64,000 nucleotides of DNA. Source: Rhizobium bangladeshense (GTDB lineage: Bacteria; Pseudomonadota; Alphaproteobacteria; Rhizobiales; Rhizobiaceae). Positions within the stretch are counted from its first letter, which is position 1; each line of letters opens with the position of its first letter. Positions 18,351 through 29,134 of the stretch are shown here, piece by piece. The notes under the pieces are model-generated. The model saw nothing but the letters and a program-made list of their open reading frames with translations, was not told the origin of the DNA and searched no databases. The stretch covers positions 62,001 to 126,000 of the forward strand of contig NZ_CP071617.1 in assembly GCF_017357245.1 (NCBI RefSeq). The letters run 5' to 3'. The position numbers and the translations under genes were made by a program.

Positions 18351-19307
18351 TTGCTACGTTATGTGCTCACGCGGTTTGCCATCTGGATTCCGTCCGTTCT
18401 GGTCGTGATGATGGCCGTTTACGCGATGGCTTTTTACGGTGCGGGCGATCCGATCAAACTGATCTTTCTTCGTGCGCCGGGCGACGTCGCTTATAATCCG
18501 GAGCGTATCGAAGCGATCCGAGAAAGTGCTGGCCTCAACAATCCTTTCATCGAACAGTTCGGCTATTACGTCTGGAACTTGCTGCACGGTCAGTTCGGCA
18601 ACTCGCTGATGTCGGGCCGTTCCGTCTGGGCAATGGTTTCGGCCGCTGCACCCGTTTCCTTCAAGCTGGCGCTCTGTTCCATCATCCTGACGACTGTCGT
18701 TGCGATCCCGCTCGGCATGGTCGCTGCCCTGAACCAGAACAACCGCGTCGACTACACGATCACCGGTACCGCGCTTTTCCTCTGGGCGATCCCGGCCTAT
18801 GTAGCTGGTCCGCTGCTGATGGTCGGTCTCATCGTGCTGCTGCCGATGATCAGGGTGCCCTATGGCTGGGGCGGCGTCTTTGACGTGCGTATCATTCTGC
18901 CACTGGTCGTGCTTTCCTTCCAGCCGATCGCGCTCATCGTGCGCCAGACGCGCGCCGCAGTCATCGAGGTGCTTTCGGAGGACTTCGTGCGGACGGCGCG
19001 GGCCAAGGGCGTTCCTGAGATAGTCGTGGCCTTGCGCCACATCCTGCGCCCGGTGCTGACGCCCGTTGTGACCCAGCTGGGTCTGATCATGATCGCCATT
19101 GTCAACGGGGCGATCTTCGTGGAGCTTGTTTTCGGTCTTCCAGGTCTCGGGCGCCTGACGGTGCAGGCACTCACCAATTCCGATTATCCTGTCATCCTGG
19201 CGATTACCCTGATCGGGTCGTTCCTTGTCATGGCATCGAACCTCCTGGTCGATGTGCTCTATCCGCTGCTTGATCCGCGCGCTAACGATGCAAGAAGGAG
19301 CCGCTGA
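18351..19307 (+). CDS. ABC transporter permease, DppB-like
   Basis: Membrane subunit with about six segments and the EAA loop VRTARAKGVPEIVVALRH (around residues 210-230). An N-terminal helix followed by a periplasmic loop is typical of DppB. Two starts are possible: GTG 18345, which overlaps the GGAGG ribosome site, and TTG 18351, which stands five bases after it and gives the usual MLRYVLTRF opening; I favour TTG. It partners the DppC-like permease two bases downstream. Confidence 0.87.
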   Translation: MLRYVLTRFAIWIPSVLVVMMAVYAMAFYGAGDPIKLIFLRAPGDVAYNPERIEAIRESAGLNNPFIEQFGYYVWNLLHGQFGNSLMSGRSVWAMVSAAAPVSFKLALCSIILTTVVAIPLGMVAALNQNNRVDYTITGTALFLWAIPAYVAGPLLMVGLIVLLPMIRVPYGWGGVFDVRIILPLVVLSFQPIALIVRQTRAAVIEVLSEDFVRTARAKGVPEIVVALRHILRPVLTPVVTQLGLIMIAIVNGAIFVELVFGLPGLGRLTVQALTNSDYPVILAITLIGSFLVMASNLLVDVLYPLLDPRANDARRSR

Positions 19308-19309
19308 CC

Positions 19310-20269
19310 ATGTCCGCCATCCCCCTCTCTCCCGTCGCACCTCAGGAAGAAGCGCCCGTCAGCCTGTGGCGTGACGCGTGGTACCGCCTGAAGCGCAACA
19401 AGCTTGCGATCTTCGGCCTGATCGTTGTTGCCATCCTCGCCTTGACCGCGATCTTCGGTCCTTACCTGACGCCCTACGACTATCTAACGCAGGATCTGCA
19501 GGCGAGAAACGCTGCTCCTTCGCTGCACCACCCGTTCGGCACCGACGATCTCGGCCGCGACGTCTTCAGTCGCATCGTCTTCGGTACGCGCACGGCCTTC
19601 CTCGTCGCAGTCATCGTCACCGTCATCGCGGTCTTCATCGGCACGGTGCTCGGCGCCGTCGCCGGCTTTTTCGGCAATCCTTTCGACCAGGTCATCATGT
19701 GGCTGACGGATGTGACGATGTCGGTTCCGAATCTACTTCTCGTCGTCGTCATCAATGCATCGCTGAAGACGCCCATCACTAGGTGGATGGAGGCGCAGTA
19801 TCTTGCGACGCTCAACCCCTTCTACCGACAGACGATCTGGGTGGATTTCATCCTGGTCTTCGGATCGATGGCGCTGATCTCCTGGCCGCCCTATGCACGC
19901 CTCGTGCGCGCTCAGGTGCTGTCGATCCGCAGCCGTCCTTATATCACGGCCGCCCAGGCGCTCGGCCTATCGAACTGGATCATCATCAAGCGCTACGTCG
20001 TGCCGAATGCGATTGGACCTCTGATCGTCTCGGTCAGCGCCGGCCTCGGCACAGCGATGGTGCTGGAAAGCGCCTTCAGCTTCCTCGGTGTGGGCGTCAA
20101 TCCCCCGACGCCAAGCTGGGGCAACATGATCTCGGACGGCCTGCGCGTCTGGCAGCATTATCCGCATCTTCTTGCCGCTCCGGCGGCGGTGCTCGGCCTC
20201 GCTTCGGTTGCCTTCAGCTTCCTCGGCGATGGCCTTAATGACGCACTCAATCCGCGAGGCGGCAAATGA
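19310..20269 (+). CDS. ABC transporter permease, DppC-like
   Basis: Second permease of the peptide-type importer, 319 residues. It has the DppC-type N-terminal cytoplasmic segment and first helix (RLKRNKLAIFGLIVV), the HPFGTDDLGRDVFSR motif of this family at about residues 67-82, and the EAA loop ITAAQALGLSNWIIIKRYVVPN. Its stop overlaps the start of the first ATPase by four bases. Confidence 0.9.
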   Translation: MSAIPLSPVAPQEEAPVSLWRDAWYRLKRNKLAIFGLIVVAILALTAIFGPYLTPYDYLTQDLQARNAAPSLHHPFGTDDLGRDVFSRIVFGTRTAFLVAVIVTVIAVFIGTVLGAVAGFFGNPFDQVIMWLTDVTMSVPNLLLVVVINASLKTPITRWMEAQYLATLNPFYRQTIWVDFILVFGSMALISWPPYARLVRAQVLSIRSRPYITAAQALGLSNWIIIKRYVVPNAIGPLIVSVSAGLGTAMVLESAFSFLGVGVNPPTPSWGNMISDGLRVWQHYPHLLAAPAAVLGLASVAFSFLGDGLNDALNPRGGK

Positions 20270-21269
20270 TGAACGCGACAAGCAATGAACGTCTGCTGGA
20301 CGTGAAGGATCTTACCATCGAGATCGATTCGCGCCGCGGCCCCGCCGTCGTCGTCGATGGCATAGATCTCTACGTCAACAAGGGTGAAACGCTCGGCGTT
20401 GTCGGTGAATCCGGCTGCGGCAAGAGCCTGACCATGCTCAGTCTGATGCGGCTGCTGCCAAACAAGATCAAGGTGACCAAGGGCTCGGCCAAGTTTGATG
20501 GACGCGACTTGCGGAATATGTCGAACAGCGAGCTGCGCAAGGTGCGCGGCGGCGATATCGGTTTCGTCTTCCAGGACCCGATGACCTCGCTCAATCCGGT
20601 CATGCGTGTCGGCGACCAGATCTGCGAGCCGCTGATCTATCATCGCAAGATGAAAAAGGCCGAGGCCCGAGTCCGCGCTGTCGAACTCCTGCGGCTCGTC
20701 GGCATTCCCGGGCCCGAAGAGCGCCTACAGGCGTTTCCGCACGAGCTTTCCGGCGGAATGCGCCAGCGCGTGATGATCGCGATCGGCCTTGCCTGCAATC
20801 CCAAACTCCTCATCGCCGACGAGCCGACGACGGCGCTCGACGTTACCATTCAGGCCCAGATCGTCGATCTCGTGAAGGATCTGCGCGCCAAACTCGGCAT
20901 GTCGGTCGTCTGGATCACCCATGATCTGGCGCTGATCGCCGGCCTCGTCGACCGCGTCGCCGTGCTCTATGCCGGTACGGTCGTCGAGGACGCGCCCGTC
21001 GACGAACTCTACGCCCGCCCGAGCCATCCCTATACGCGGGGTCTGCTGTCCTCGATCCCGAAATTGTCGGATCCGCCGGCAAGCCGGCTGAGCTCGATCG
21101 GGGGCACGCCGCCGGAGCCCGGCCGCCGGCCGAAGGGCTGCCCCTTTGCGCCGCGCTGCCCGCTCGCTGAGACGATCTGTCACGAGAAGGTGCCGAGGCT
21201 CGAACCTTTGAGCGGCAGCAGCAAACATCGCGCCGCCTGTTTCGTCGTCCAGAGAATGCAGGAGGCCGC

Positions 21270-21273
<4 letters not shown>
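20266..21273 (+). CDS. ABC transporter ATP-binding protein, DppD-like
   Basis: ABC ATPase of 335 residues with Walker A (GESGCGKS), Q-loop ([11 protein letters not shown]), signature [15 protein letters not shown] and Walker [13 protein letters not shown]. The C-terminal oligopeptide/dipeptide extension contains the cysteine pattern CPFAPRCP...C...C that binds an iron-sulfur cluster in DppD/OppD proteins. It overlaps both neighbours by four bases. Confidence 0.92.
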
Positions 21274-22261
<988 letters not shown>

Positions 22262-22265
<4 letters not shown>

Positions 22266-23326
22266 CACTGCAGGCCGCGATCATCGCCGACGATCTGACG
22301 GGCGCGCTGGATACCGGCACGCCCTTCGTCGCGGCCGGCCTTTCGGTCGCTGTCGCCGTCGATGTCGGGGCAGCGCAGGATGCGGTCGCCACCGGCTGTG
22401 AGGTCGTCGTCATCAACACCGCCTCTCGTGCCCTTGGTGCGCGCGAAGCCGCCGAAAGGGTGCGATCGGTGGCCAAGGTGTTTCGCGACATGAAGCCGGC
22501 AGTCGTCATGAAGAAGATCGACTCCCGGCTGAAGGGCAATGTCGCGGCGGAAAGCCTGGCGCTCGCGGATGTGTTCGGTCTGAAGAATATCCTTGTGGCG
22601 CCCGCCATTCCCGATCAGGAGCGCCTGACCTACCGGGGCTGTGTCGTTGGCCGAGGGATCAACAAGCCGCTGCCAGTTGCCGATCTGTTCGAGGGCCTCG
22701 CGGACAATGTCGTCGTTGCCGATGCCGAGGACGATGCTGATCTCGATCAGATCGTCGAGGGTCATGTCTGGCTGACGACGCTCGGCGTCGGTGCGCGCGG
22801 CCTCGGTGCGGCATTCGCCCGGCAGCTCGGCGGAAGCGGGCGACGGCCGACAACGGAATTTACCGCCACTCCGCGCACGCTGTTCGCCTTCGGCTCGCGC
22901 GATCCGATCACGGCCGTCCAGATGAACCGGCTCGAAGCCTCGGGCGCCTTGCGCATGGTAGTGGATGCGCCGATGGGGCAGATCGAATGCGGGGAGGGCT
23001 TGGCGCTGCCGGTGCTGTTGCGCTGCACCGGCAATATGACGGCGGATGCGGCACTTGTTGCCCGTGATTTTGCGGCGGGCGTCAAAACGCTGATCGACGA
23101 TACGAGGCCCGAGATGCTGATGCTTGGCGGCGGCGATACGGCGCTTGCAGTTTTCCAGGCGCTTGATGTGAGGGTGCTCACGCCACAGGGCGAGATCGAG
23201 GCCGGCATTCCGTGGTTCGATGTCATGGCCGCCGATGGGCGGCATTTTCGGTGTGCCGTCAAGTCGGGGGGCTTCGGCAAGCCCGATAGTTTGTTAAAAC
23301 TGGTTCTTCGGAATCAGGCGGCATGA
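22262..23326 (+). CDS. Four-carbon acid sugar kinase (DUF1537)
   Basis: DUF1537-family kinase of 354 residues. The N-terminal sugar-binding domain has the signature IADDLTGALDTG and KKIDSRLKGN; the C-terminal nucleotide-binding domain has LGGGDTALAVFQAL and the closing KSGGFG motif. The family phosphorylates threonate, erythronate and related acid sugars at C4, giving the substrate for PdxA2, aldolase or RuBisCO-like partners. Its coupling to the importer by a four-base overlap implies that the imported compound, or a fragment of it, is the substrate. It is somewhat shorter than typical members of about 420 residues. Confidence 0.88.
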
Positions 23327-23347
23327 GATACCGTCGGGGAGAATGAC

Positions 23348-24112
23348 GTGGTTGAAGCGAATGGCGAATCTTTGAACGCGGAAGCCGGCCCGCCGGGCAA
23401 GCCCGAGCGCGGCAAGGCCGTCAAGCTGGTCGATCGTGTTTTCGACCAGCTGCTCGAGCGGATCCGCGGCGGAAACTATCCGCCGGATTCACGTCTTCCC
23501 GGCGAACATGAACTTGCCTCGATGCTCGGAGTTTCCCGACCGATCGTGCGCGACGCGCTGGGGCGTCTGCGCGATCAAGGCATCGTCTACGCCCGGCAGG
23601 GGGCCGGCACCTTCGTCAGCGCCCATGGATCGCCGACAGCACAGCTTGCCTATTCGCCTGTTAAAACCATTGCCGATATTCAGCGCTGCTACGAATTCCG
23701 CCTGACCATCGAACCGGCGGCCGCTTATTTCGCCGCAAAGCGCCGCAATGAGCAGGCGATCCAGAAGATCGCCAGCGCCCTTGCCGACCTGCGCGAGGCG
23801 ACCAGCCATCAGCTGCACCGCACCGACGCCGACTTCATCTTCCATCGCGCCGTGACCGAGGCTGCCAACAACCACTATTACACAGCCTCCATCGATGCGC
23901 TGAAGGCGCATATCGCCGTCGGCATGCATCTCCATGGCCTTTCCCTGCTCGGCCCGCGCCAAGGGTTGGAACAGGTCTATGAGGAGCATAACGCCATCTA
24001 CAAGGCGATCGCCGATGGCCGGGCTGATGATGCACAACGGTTGATGAAGGCACATCTCGAAGGCTCCCGCGACCGTCTGTTCGAGGGCAGGGTGCTGGAT
24101 CTTTCCTTCTGA
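23348..24112 (+). CDS. GntR-family regulator (FadR/FCD type)
   Basis: Transcription factor of 254 residues with an N-terminal winged helix (about residues 28-95, including DSRLPGEHELASMLGVSRPIVRDALGRL) and a C-terminal FCD ligand domain (about 110-240). The metal-binding pattern of FCD domains is seen as ADFIFHRAV, LKAHI and LMKAHL. GTG start. As the last gene of the plus arm it is the obvious local regulator of the acid-sugar locus; the palindrome at 16376-16390 is the best operator candidate. Confidence 0.88.
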   Translation: MVEANGESLNAEAGPPGKPERGKAVKLVDRVFDQLLERIRGGNYPPDSRLPGEHELASMLGVSRPIVRDALGRLRDQGIVYARQGAGTFVSAHGSPTAQLAYSPVKTIADIQRCYEFRLTIEPAAAYFAAKRRNEQAIQKIASALADLREATSHQLHRTDADFIFHRAVTEAANNHYYTASIDALKAHIAVGMHLHGLSLLGPRQGLEQVYEEHNAIYKAIADGRADDAQRLMKAHLEGSRDRLFEGRVLDLSF

Positions 24113-24164
24113 GACGCCTTCGGGGCTGACTAAACAATTCGTACCGGTGAGACAATCTCGCCAG

Positions 24165-25949
24165 CTACCGCCGCGAGAGGATGCCGGCAAAGAGCTGGCG
24201 GAAGGTACCGGCAATGACGCCCCCCTCATGCGGGTCCCCCGTCATCAAGGCCGAGGTGAGGTTCCGCATCTGCTCGAAGGTGATGTGCGGCGGCAGAGGC
24301 GGCACTTCGGGGTCGGTCTTCACCTCGAGGATGACGGGGCATTCGGCCGTCAGGGCTTCTTCCCACGCGGCGCCGAGCCTATCCGGATGGTCGACGAAAA
24401 TGCCGCGCAACCCGATGAGCTCGGCGAACTTGTGGTAGGCTACGTCGGGAATGGACTGCGACGCCTGGAATTTCGGATCGCCCTCCATCACCCGCTGCTC
24501 CCACGTCACCTGGTTCAGATCCTGATTGTTGAAGACGCAAATGACGAAAGTCGGATCGGCCCAGTCCTTCCAGTATTTGGCAACGGTGATCATCTCGGCG
24601 AGATTGTTCATCTGCATGGCCCCGTCGCCGACCAGGCCGACAACGGGGCGATCGGGATGAGCGAATTTCGCTGCGATCGCATAGGGGACGGCAGCTCCCA
24701 TCGATGCGAGTCCGCCGGAGAGCGATGCCTTCACGCCGCGGCGCATCTTCAGGTCCCGGGCATACCAATTCGCGCAGGAGCCGGAATCGCAGGTGACGAC
24801 GGCGTTTGTCGGCAGCCGCGGCGAAAGTTCGCTGACCACACGCTGCGGATTGATCGGGTTGGCGTCGACGTTGGCGCGCTCGTCCAGGGTCTTCCACCAG
24901 GCGGCGACGTCTTTCTGGATCGTTTGCCGCCAGCTGCGGTCCGGATTTTCCTGCAACAGGGGCAGCAGCGCCCGCAGCGTTTCGGCCGCATCGCCGGTCA
25001 GGTTGAGTTCCATGGGATAGCGCAGCGACAGCATATCGGGATTGATGTCGATCTGCACGCCGCGCGCCCGGCCTTCCTCCGGCAGGAATTCGGAATAGGG
25101 AAAACCGGAGCCGATCATCAGCAGGGTGTCGCAGTCCCGCATGAGGTTCCATGACGGTTCTGTCCCGAGAAGGCCGATCGAACCCGTCACCCACGGCAGG
25201 TCGTCCGGCAGCGCGGCCTTGCCGAGCAGGGCTTTGGCAGCGCCCGCCTGGAGGCGGTCTGCAACGGCAATGACCTCGTCCGTGGCGTTGAGCGCGCCGG
25301 CACCGACAAGGATCGCCACTTTCTTTCCGGCGTTCAGAATATCGGCCGCAGCCTGAAGATCGTCTCCGTGCGGAAAAACCCTTGGCGGCCGGTAACCTGG
25401 GCCTGAATGCACGGTGCCGTGCTTTCGCGCAGGCTCCTCATAGGGCATTTCCTGCAGGTCATTCGGCAGAATGATCGCTGTCACCGTCCGGTTCGCGAGT
25501 GCGATGCGAACCGCGCGGTCGATCAGATGGCGCACCTGCGCCGGAGCCGAAGCCTGCTGCACGAAATCGCTCGCGACATCCTTGAAAAGGGCGGCAAGAT
25601 CGAGCTCCTGCTGGTAATGTCCGCCGAGCGCACGGCGCGCCTGCTGGCCGACGATGGCGAGAACAGGCTGATGGTCCATTCGAGCGTCGTAGAGACCGGT
25701 GATCAGATGGGTGGCGCCAGGTCCCGACGTTGCGATGCAGACGCCGAGTTCGCCTGAGAACTTCGCATAGGCGGCTGCCATGAAAGCCGCCATTTCCTCG
25801 TGTCGTGCCTGGATGAACTCCATCTTGTCGGATGCGCGATGGAGCGCCCCGAAGACGCCGTTGATGCCGTCTCCGGGATAGCCGAACATACGCCGCACAC
25901 CCCATTCGCCAAGCCGTGCCACAAGGAAATCGCCGACAGTTCTCGCCAT
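24165..25949 (-). CDS. Thiamine pyrophosphate-dependent enzyme, pyruvate oxidase/acetolactate synthase-like
   Basis: Three-domain TPP enzyme of 594 residues. The PYR domain has the catalytic Glu in ARHEEMAAFMA (around residue 50) and SGPGATHL. The central domain carries the Rossmann-like cofactor fold. The PP domain has the metal/TPP motif GDGAMQMNNLAEM ending NN. The overall pattern (FGYPGDGINGVFGAL, NQDLNQVTWEQR) is close to PoxB-like pyruvate dehydrogenases (quinone) or decarboxylases, not to IlvB. It is the third minus-strand gene after the DUF4142 and DUF2934 genes and may share their stress promoter, with a long inverted repeat between. Confidence 0.82.
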   Translation of the reverse strand: MARTVGDFLVARLGEWGVRRMFGYPGDGINGVFGALHRASDKMEFIQARHEEMAAFMAAAYAKFSGELGVCIATSGPGATHLITGLYDARMDHQPVLAIVGQQARRALGGHYQQELDLAALFKDVASDFVQQASAPAQVRHLIDRAVRIALANRTVTAIILPNDLQEMPYEEPARKHGTVHSGPGYRPPRVFPHGDDLQAAADILNAGKKVAILVGAGALNATDEVIAVADRLQAGAAKALLGKAALPDDLPWVTGSIGLLGTEPSWNLMRDCDTLLMIGSGFPYSEFLPEEGRARGVQIDINPDMLSLRYPMELNLTGDAAETLRALLPLLQENPDRSWRQTIQKDVAAWWKTLDERANVDANPINPQRVVSELSPRLPTNAVVTCDSGSCANWYARDLKMRRGVKASLSGGLASMGAAVPYAIAAKFAHPDRPVVGLVGDGAMQMNNLAEMITVAKYWKDWADPTFVICVFNNQDLNQVTWEQRVMEGDPKFQASQSIPDVAYHKFAELIGLRGIFVDHPDRLGAAWEEALTAECPVILEVKTDPEVPPLPPHITFEQMRNLTSALMTGDPHEGGVIAGTFRQLFAGILSRR

Positions 25950-25977
25950 GGATCAGTTCTCCTGGGACGTGTGGGAT

Positions 25978-26050
25978 CAGCTGAAGCAGATCTGATCAAG
26001 CCGCAGTTTCGGTGCCGGACCTATCGATGCGGCCCGGTCTGCTTCAGCTG
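25978..26050. repeat. 13-base perfect inverted repeat with 47-base spacer
   Basis: CAGCTGAAGCAGA at 25978-25990 and its exact complement TCTGCTTCAGCTG at 26038-26050 flank most of the gap between the TPP enzyme gene and the DUF2934 gene. The second arm covers the last codons and stop of the DUF2934 gene. It could form a large stem in read-through message, or be the scar of a small duplication. No T-tract follows. Confidence 0.6.
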
Positions 26051-26451
26051 GGTGTTTGATACCTGAGGCGACCCCAGGAAGGATCCCATTCGACGTCCTC
26101 GACAAGTTCGACGAAGACCGGCCGGCCGCTGTTGCCTCTATGGGATTCTGCCAGCTTGAATGCCGCTTCGGGTTCCATTTCTTCGCCGGGGAATACCGTG
26201 TCGTCCACGTCGGTTTCCGCGACCTTGCGGACATATCCCCGGATCTGGTCGCCCGATCGATAGAGTTTGATGATCAGCGACCCCGCGGGCGCGGTGTCTG
26301 GGGAATATCGGCAGTATTCCCGACCGCCTTGCGCCGGGTCGATCGTGTCGTCACCCGCTCGATACCAATGTGCAAGGTCCTGACCTTCCGGGCGTCCCTC
26401 GCTTTCCCAAATACGGTAGGCGCGGATCCTTCTTGTCTCGTCATCGATCAT
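26044..26451 (-). CDS. DUF2934-domain protein
   Basis: Hypothetical protein of 135 residues. The N-terminal 35 residues match the DUF2934 pattern (RIRAYRIWESEGRPEGQDLAHW), a short alphaproteobacterial module of unknown function common in stress-associated genes. The rest (VFPGEEMEPEAAFKLAESHRGNSGRP) has no assignment. GGGAGG stands five bases before the ATG. It lies 51 bases downstream of the DUF4142 gene on the same strand, so an EcfG-type promoter at 27058-27082 probably serves both. Confidence 0.75.
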   Translation of the reverse strand: MIDDETRRIRAYRIWESEGRPEGQDLAHWYRAGDDTIDPAQGGREYCRYSPDTAPAGSLIIKLYRSGDQIRGYVRKVAETDVDDTVFPGEEMEPEAAFKLAESHRGNSGRPVFVELVEDVEWDPSWGRLRYQTPS

Positions 26452-26502
26452 GCTTGCCTCCCGGCGGGCCTCATGATCACCTTGACCATGCGGTCTGGCC
26501 GT

Positions 26503-27030
26503 TCACTTGTTGAGCTCTTCGGCCATCTGGAGATGATGTTCCAGAGCGGGGCGCGTGCTTGCAGCCCATGCCTTCAATTCGGGATTGTCCCCTTCGTCGC
26601 CATAGCGCTTGAAGAGATCGACCGCGTCCTCATGGGCAGATTCCTGGTCGGAGCGATATTGCTTGTTGAAATCGGCTCCTTGCAGGCTGTTCAGCTTGTC
26701 GAGCATACTCTGCTGATCCGACGTCATGGCGCTCGGAAGCGCTGCCTTGACCTTGCCGCCGGAAACCAATGCCTTCAGTTCCTCGCTGGTCTTCTGATGG
26801 TCGGTTAGCATCTGCTGCGCAAAGGCCTTCGTCGCATCGTCGCCACGCTCGATCGCAAGCTTGCTGGAGGCGATTTCGAACATGTCGCTTGCGGCTGCTT
26901 CCTTGACGAAATCTTCCGTTTTCGGCGGCACGCCGATCAGGGAATTGACCCCTGTCTTTTCGGCAGCCGATTGCGCGAAGGCCGGGACGGCAAGCGCGAG
27001 TGCGAGCGAGGCGATAACAAAGCGTTTCAT
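26503..27030 (-). CDS. DUF4142 periplasmic protein
   Basis: Secreted protein of 175 residues with a clean Sec signal (MKRFVIASLALALAVPAFAQ). The mature part is the helical DUF4142 domain (ferritin-like four-helix pattern, about residues 35-172), rich in Lys/Glu/Gln. Typical motifs are FVKEAAASDMFEIASSKLA and FAQQMLTDHQKTSEELK. DUF4142 genes are recurrent members of general-stress regulons in alphaproteobacteria; their biochemical role is unknown. An EcfG-type promoter lies directly upstream. Confidence 0.85.
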   Translation of the reverse strand: MKRFVIASLALALAVPAFAQSAAEKTGVNSLIGVPPKTEDFVKEAAASDMFEIASSKLAIERGDDATKAFAQQMLTDHQKTSEELKALVSGGKVKAALPSAMTSDQQSMLDKLNSLQGADFNKQYRSDQESAHEDAVDLFKRYGDEGDNPELKAWAASTRPALEHHLQMAEELNK

Positions 27031-27057
27031 AAGGATCTCCTGGGTTGATGATCGCTA

Positions 27058-27082
27058 AACTTGCGGACCGGCGCAGAGTTCC
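27058..27082 (-). promoter_or_regulatory. EcfG/RpoE2-type promoter for DUF4142 gene
   Basis: On the minus strand GGAAC (27082-27078), 16 bases, then AGTT (27061-27058). The -10 ends 28 bases before the ATG at 27030. This fits the GGAAC-N16/17-NGTT pattern of alphaproteobacterial general-stress sigma factors. Confidence 0.7.
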
Positions 27083-27127
27083 CGCCTTATCGCGTCGATG
27101 GTGATCGCGGCTCGATCGGCGAAGGCT

Positions 27128-29110
27128 CTACAACCCGAAGGGAAAAGTTTCCTGATCCGATGTTCCGGGCTCCGGCGCCGTGAGCGGTGAAAGCGGCCGG
27201 GTTTCATCAAACCAGAGAAATGCATCATATTGCCGCGACAGCGATGTCGACATGTAATGGCTCATCCGTTCCGTCTCCGGCCGGTAGATGACGCCGATGA
27301 ACCGCTGAAGCCGCTGTTCGACCAGGCTTGCATGCAATTCCTCATCGGCCGCGAGGTCGAGGAGAAATCGCGGCTTTCCGGAATCGTGACAGAGACGCTC
27401 GTAGCTCTGCGGCAGTGATGGATTGACTTGCTTCTTCTCGGCCTGTCCGTCCCAGTCGCTTGCCGCAATCACCTCGCCGGAATGGGTTCCCAGTCCGATA
27501 AGGCTGGTCAGTCCATCGAAACGCTGCCGGCACAGCTGGCCAAGGTTCAGCTCGTCGCGGGCGGTTGCCATATCGGTGTAGCGGGCATCGCCAATATGCG
27601 AGTTATGCGCCCAAATGATGACCTTCGCAGTCGGACCGTGAAAGTCGAGGAGATGCTCGACTGTATCCGCCATGTAGGTGTCGCGCAGATTCCACGCATG
27701 AGAACCGCCGTAATACATGACCCGGTAATACCGCTCGGCTGCGGCAAGCAACCGTGCCGACTGGGCGGCGTCCAGGAAATCGTGACCATCCGAGGCGGCG
27801 TCGTCCAGGGATCGCGAAAGCAGCTCCGTGCATTGCTTCAGCACCGCCTCCTCGCATGATCGATAGGCATCGGTAAGCACGGCCCGGCCGTAGGTCGCAG
27901 GATCGCTCTGCCAGGGGCTGAGGCAGCCATAGCGCTCCCTGGCAATCCTGGCGGTTTCCGGGCTGACATTTTCGAGATAGTTGAGAACCGAGCGGATCGA
28001 TCCCGACATGTTGTAGAGATCCAGGCCGTAGAACCGGATCGGGTCGTCGCGCAAAGCCTTGCGACGTTCGTTATCCCCCTTCAGCCAGCCGAGGAATTGC
28101 GAAAATTCTCGGTTCCTCCACATCCACCTGGGAAAGCGGCTGAACGGCTGATCGCCTTTTGACGCCTGGCCATTTATCCAGCGGTCGACCGCCGCGGCGT
28201 CCGGCCAATCCGCTTCGACCGCCACCATGTTGAACCCATGATGTTCGATCAGGTAACGGCTGATGGCTGCGCGTGCCTCGTAGAATTCGGCCGTGCCATG
28301 GGTGGATTCACCAAGCAGAACGATGCGGCTTTCGCCAAACCGATCGAAAAGGGCGGCAAAGCTCCGGTCGTCGACCGAGGGAAATTCTTCCGCCACGGCC
28401 GCGATGAGTTTGCAAGGTGTTTCCTCCATACTCGATGAGGGGGCCGTCGCCGTATACATCGGATGTGCGGCAGTCCAGGCATCTTCGCCGATCAGAGGGA
28501 CGAAAAAGACGCCGCCGAGATCTTCCTCCTCGAAGGTGGTCGCCCCGGTGCGCGTGATGCGTTTCAGGCGTTGCTCGTCACCGCGGCCCACCGGGATGAT
28601 AAGCCGCCCGCCGAGATCCAGCTGCTCCTTCAAGGCGACCGGGACCTCGGGTGCGCCCGCCGAAACGACGATGGCATCGAAAGGAGCGGCTTTGGCCCAG
28701 CCCTTGCTGCCGTCGCCGACCCGGACGTCGATGTTGCGGTATCCGAGCTTCTCGAATCGCTCCCGGGCCTGAAGCGCCAGCCTTTCATGCCGTTCGATGG
28801 AATAGACGTGTCTTGCGATCCGGCTGATGAGGGCCGAGGCGTAGCCGGAGCCGGTTCCGACCTCCAGGACTTTGTCGCCCGCGTCCAGATCGGCCTTTTC
28901 GATCATCAGGGCGACGATGAAAGGCTGCGAGATTGTCTGACCCTCGCCAATCGATAGCGGCGCATCCTCGTAGGCGAATTCCTCGAAGCCGGGGTCGACG
29001 AATTTTTCGCGCGGCACCATCCTCATCGCCCTGGTGACGCTTCGATCGCGAATGCCGCGACGCACGACATGATGTTCCACCATGTGGTCTCGGATACGGG
29101 TCATATCCAT
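27128..29110 (-). CDS. Fusion: protein-L-isoaspartate O-methyltransferase + erythromycin esterase-like
   Basis: Two-domain protein of 660 residues from ATG 29110 (GGAGG upstream; the longer open frame has no family match before this point). Residues about 5-210 are a PIMT that methylates damaged isoaspartyl residues for repair, with the SAM loop VLEVGTGSGYASAL near residue 85 and the QTISQPF motif. Residues about 245-650 are an EreA/EreB-like domain with LGESTHGTAEFYEARA (catalytic His around 268), VAVEADWPDA and VIIWAHNSHIGDARY. The esterase half may not act on macrolides. An EcfG-type promoter sits just upstream, fitting a protein-repair role in stress. Confidence 0.88.
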   Translation of the reverse strand: MDMTRIRDHMVEHHVVRRGIRDRSVTRAMRMVPREKFVDPGFEEFAYEDAPLSIGEGQTISQPFIVALMIEKADLDAGDKVLEVGTGSGYASALISRIARHVYSIERHERLALQARERFEKLGYRNIDVRVGDGSKGWAKAAPFDAIVVSAGAPEVPVALKEQLDLGGRLIIPVGRGDEQRLKRITRTGATTFEEEDLGGVFFVPLIGEDAWTAAHPMYTATAPSSSMEETPCKLIAAVAEEFPSVDDRSFAALFDRFGESRIVLLGESTHGTAEFYEARAAISRYLIEHHGFNMVAVEADWPDAAAVDRWINGQASKGDQPFSRFPRWMWRNREFSQFLGWLKGDNERRKALRDDPIRFYGLDLYNMSGSIRSVLNYLENVSPETARIARERYGCLSPWQSDPATYGRAVLTDAYRSCEEAVLKQCTELLSRSLDDAASDGHDFLDAAQSARLLAAAERYYRVMYYGGSHAWNLRDTYMADTVEHLLDFHGPTAKVIIWAHNSHIGDARYTDMATARDELNLGQLCRQRFDGLTSLIGLGTHSGEVIAASDWDGQAEKKQVNPSLPQSYERLCHDSGKPRFLLDLAADEELHASLVEQRLQRFIGVIYRPETERMSHYMSTSLSRQYDAFLWFDETRPLSPLTAPEPGTSDQETFPFGL

Positions 29111-29134
29111 GGGGTCACCTCCACTCACGAGGAG

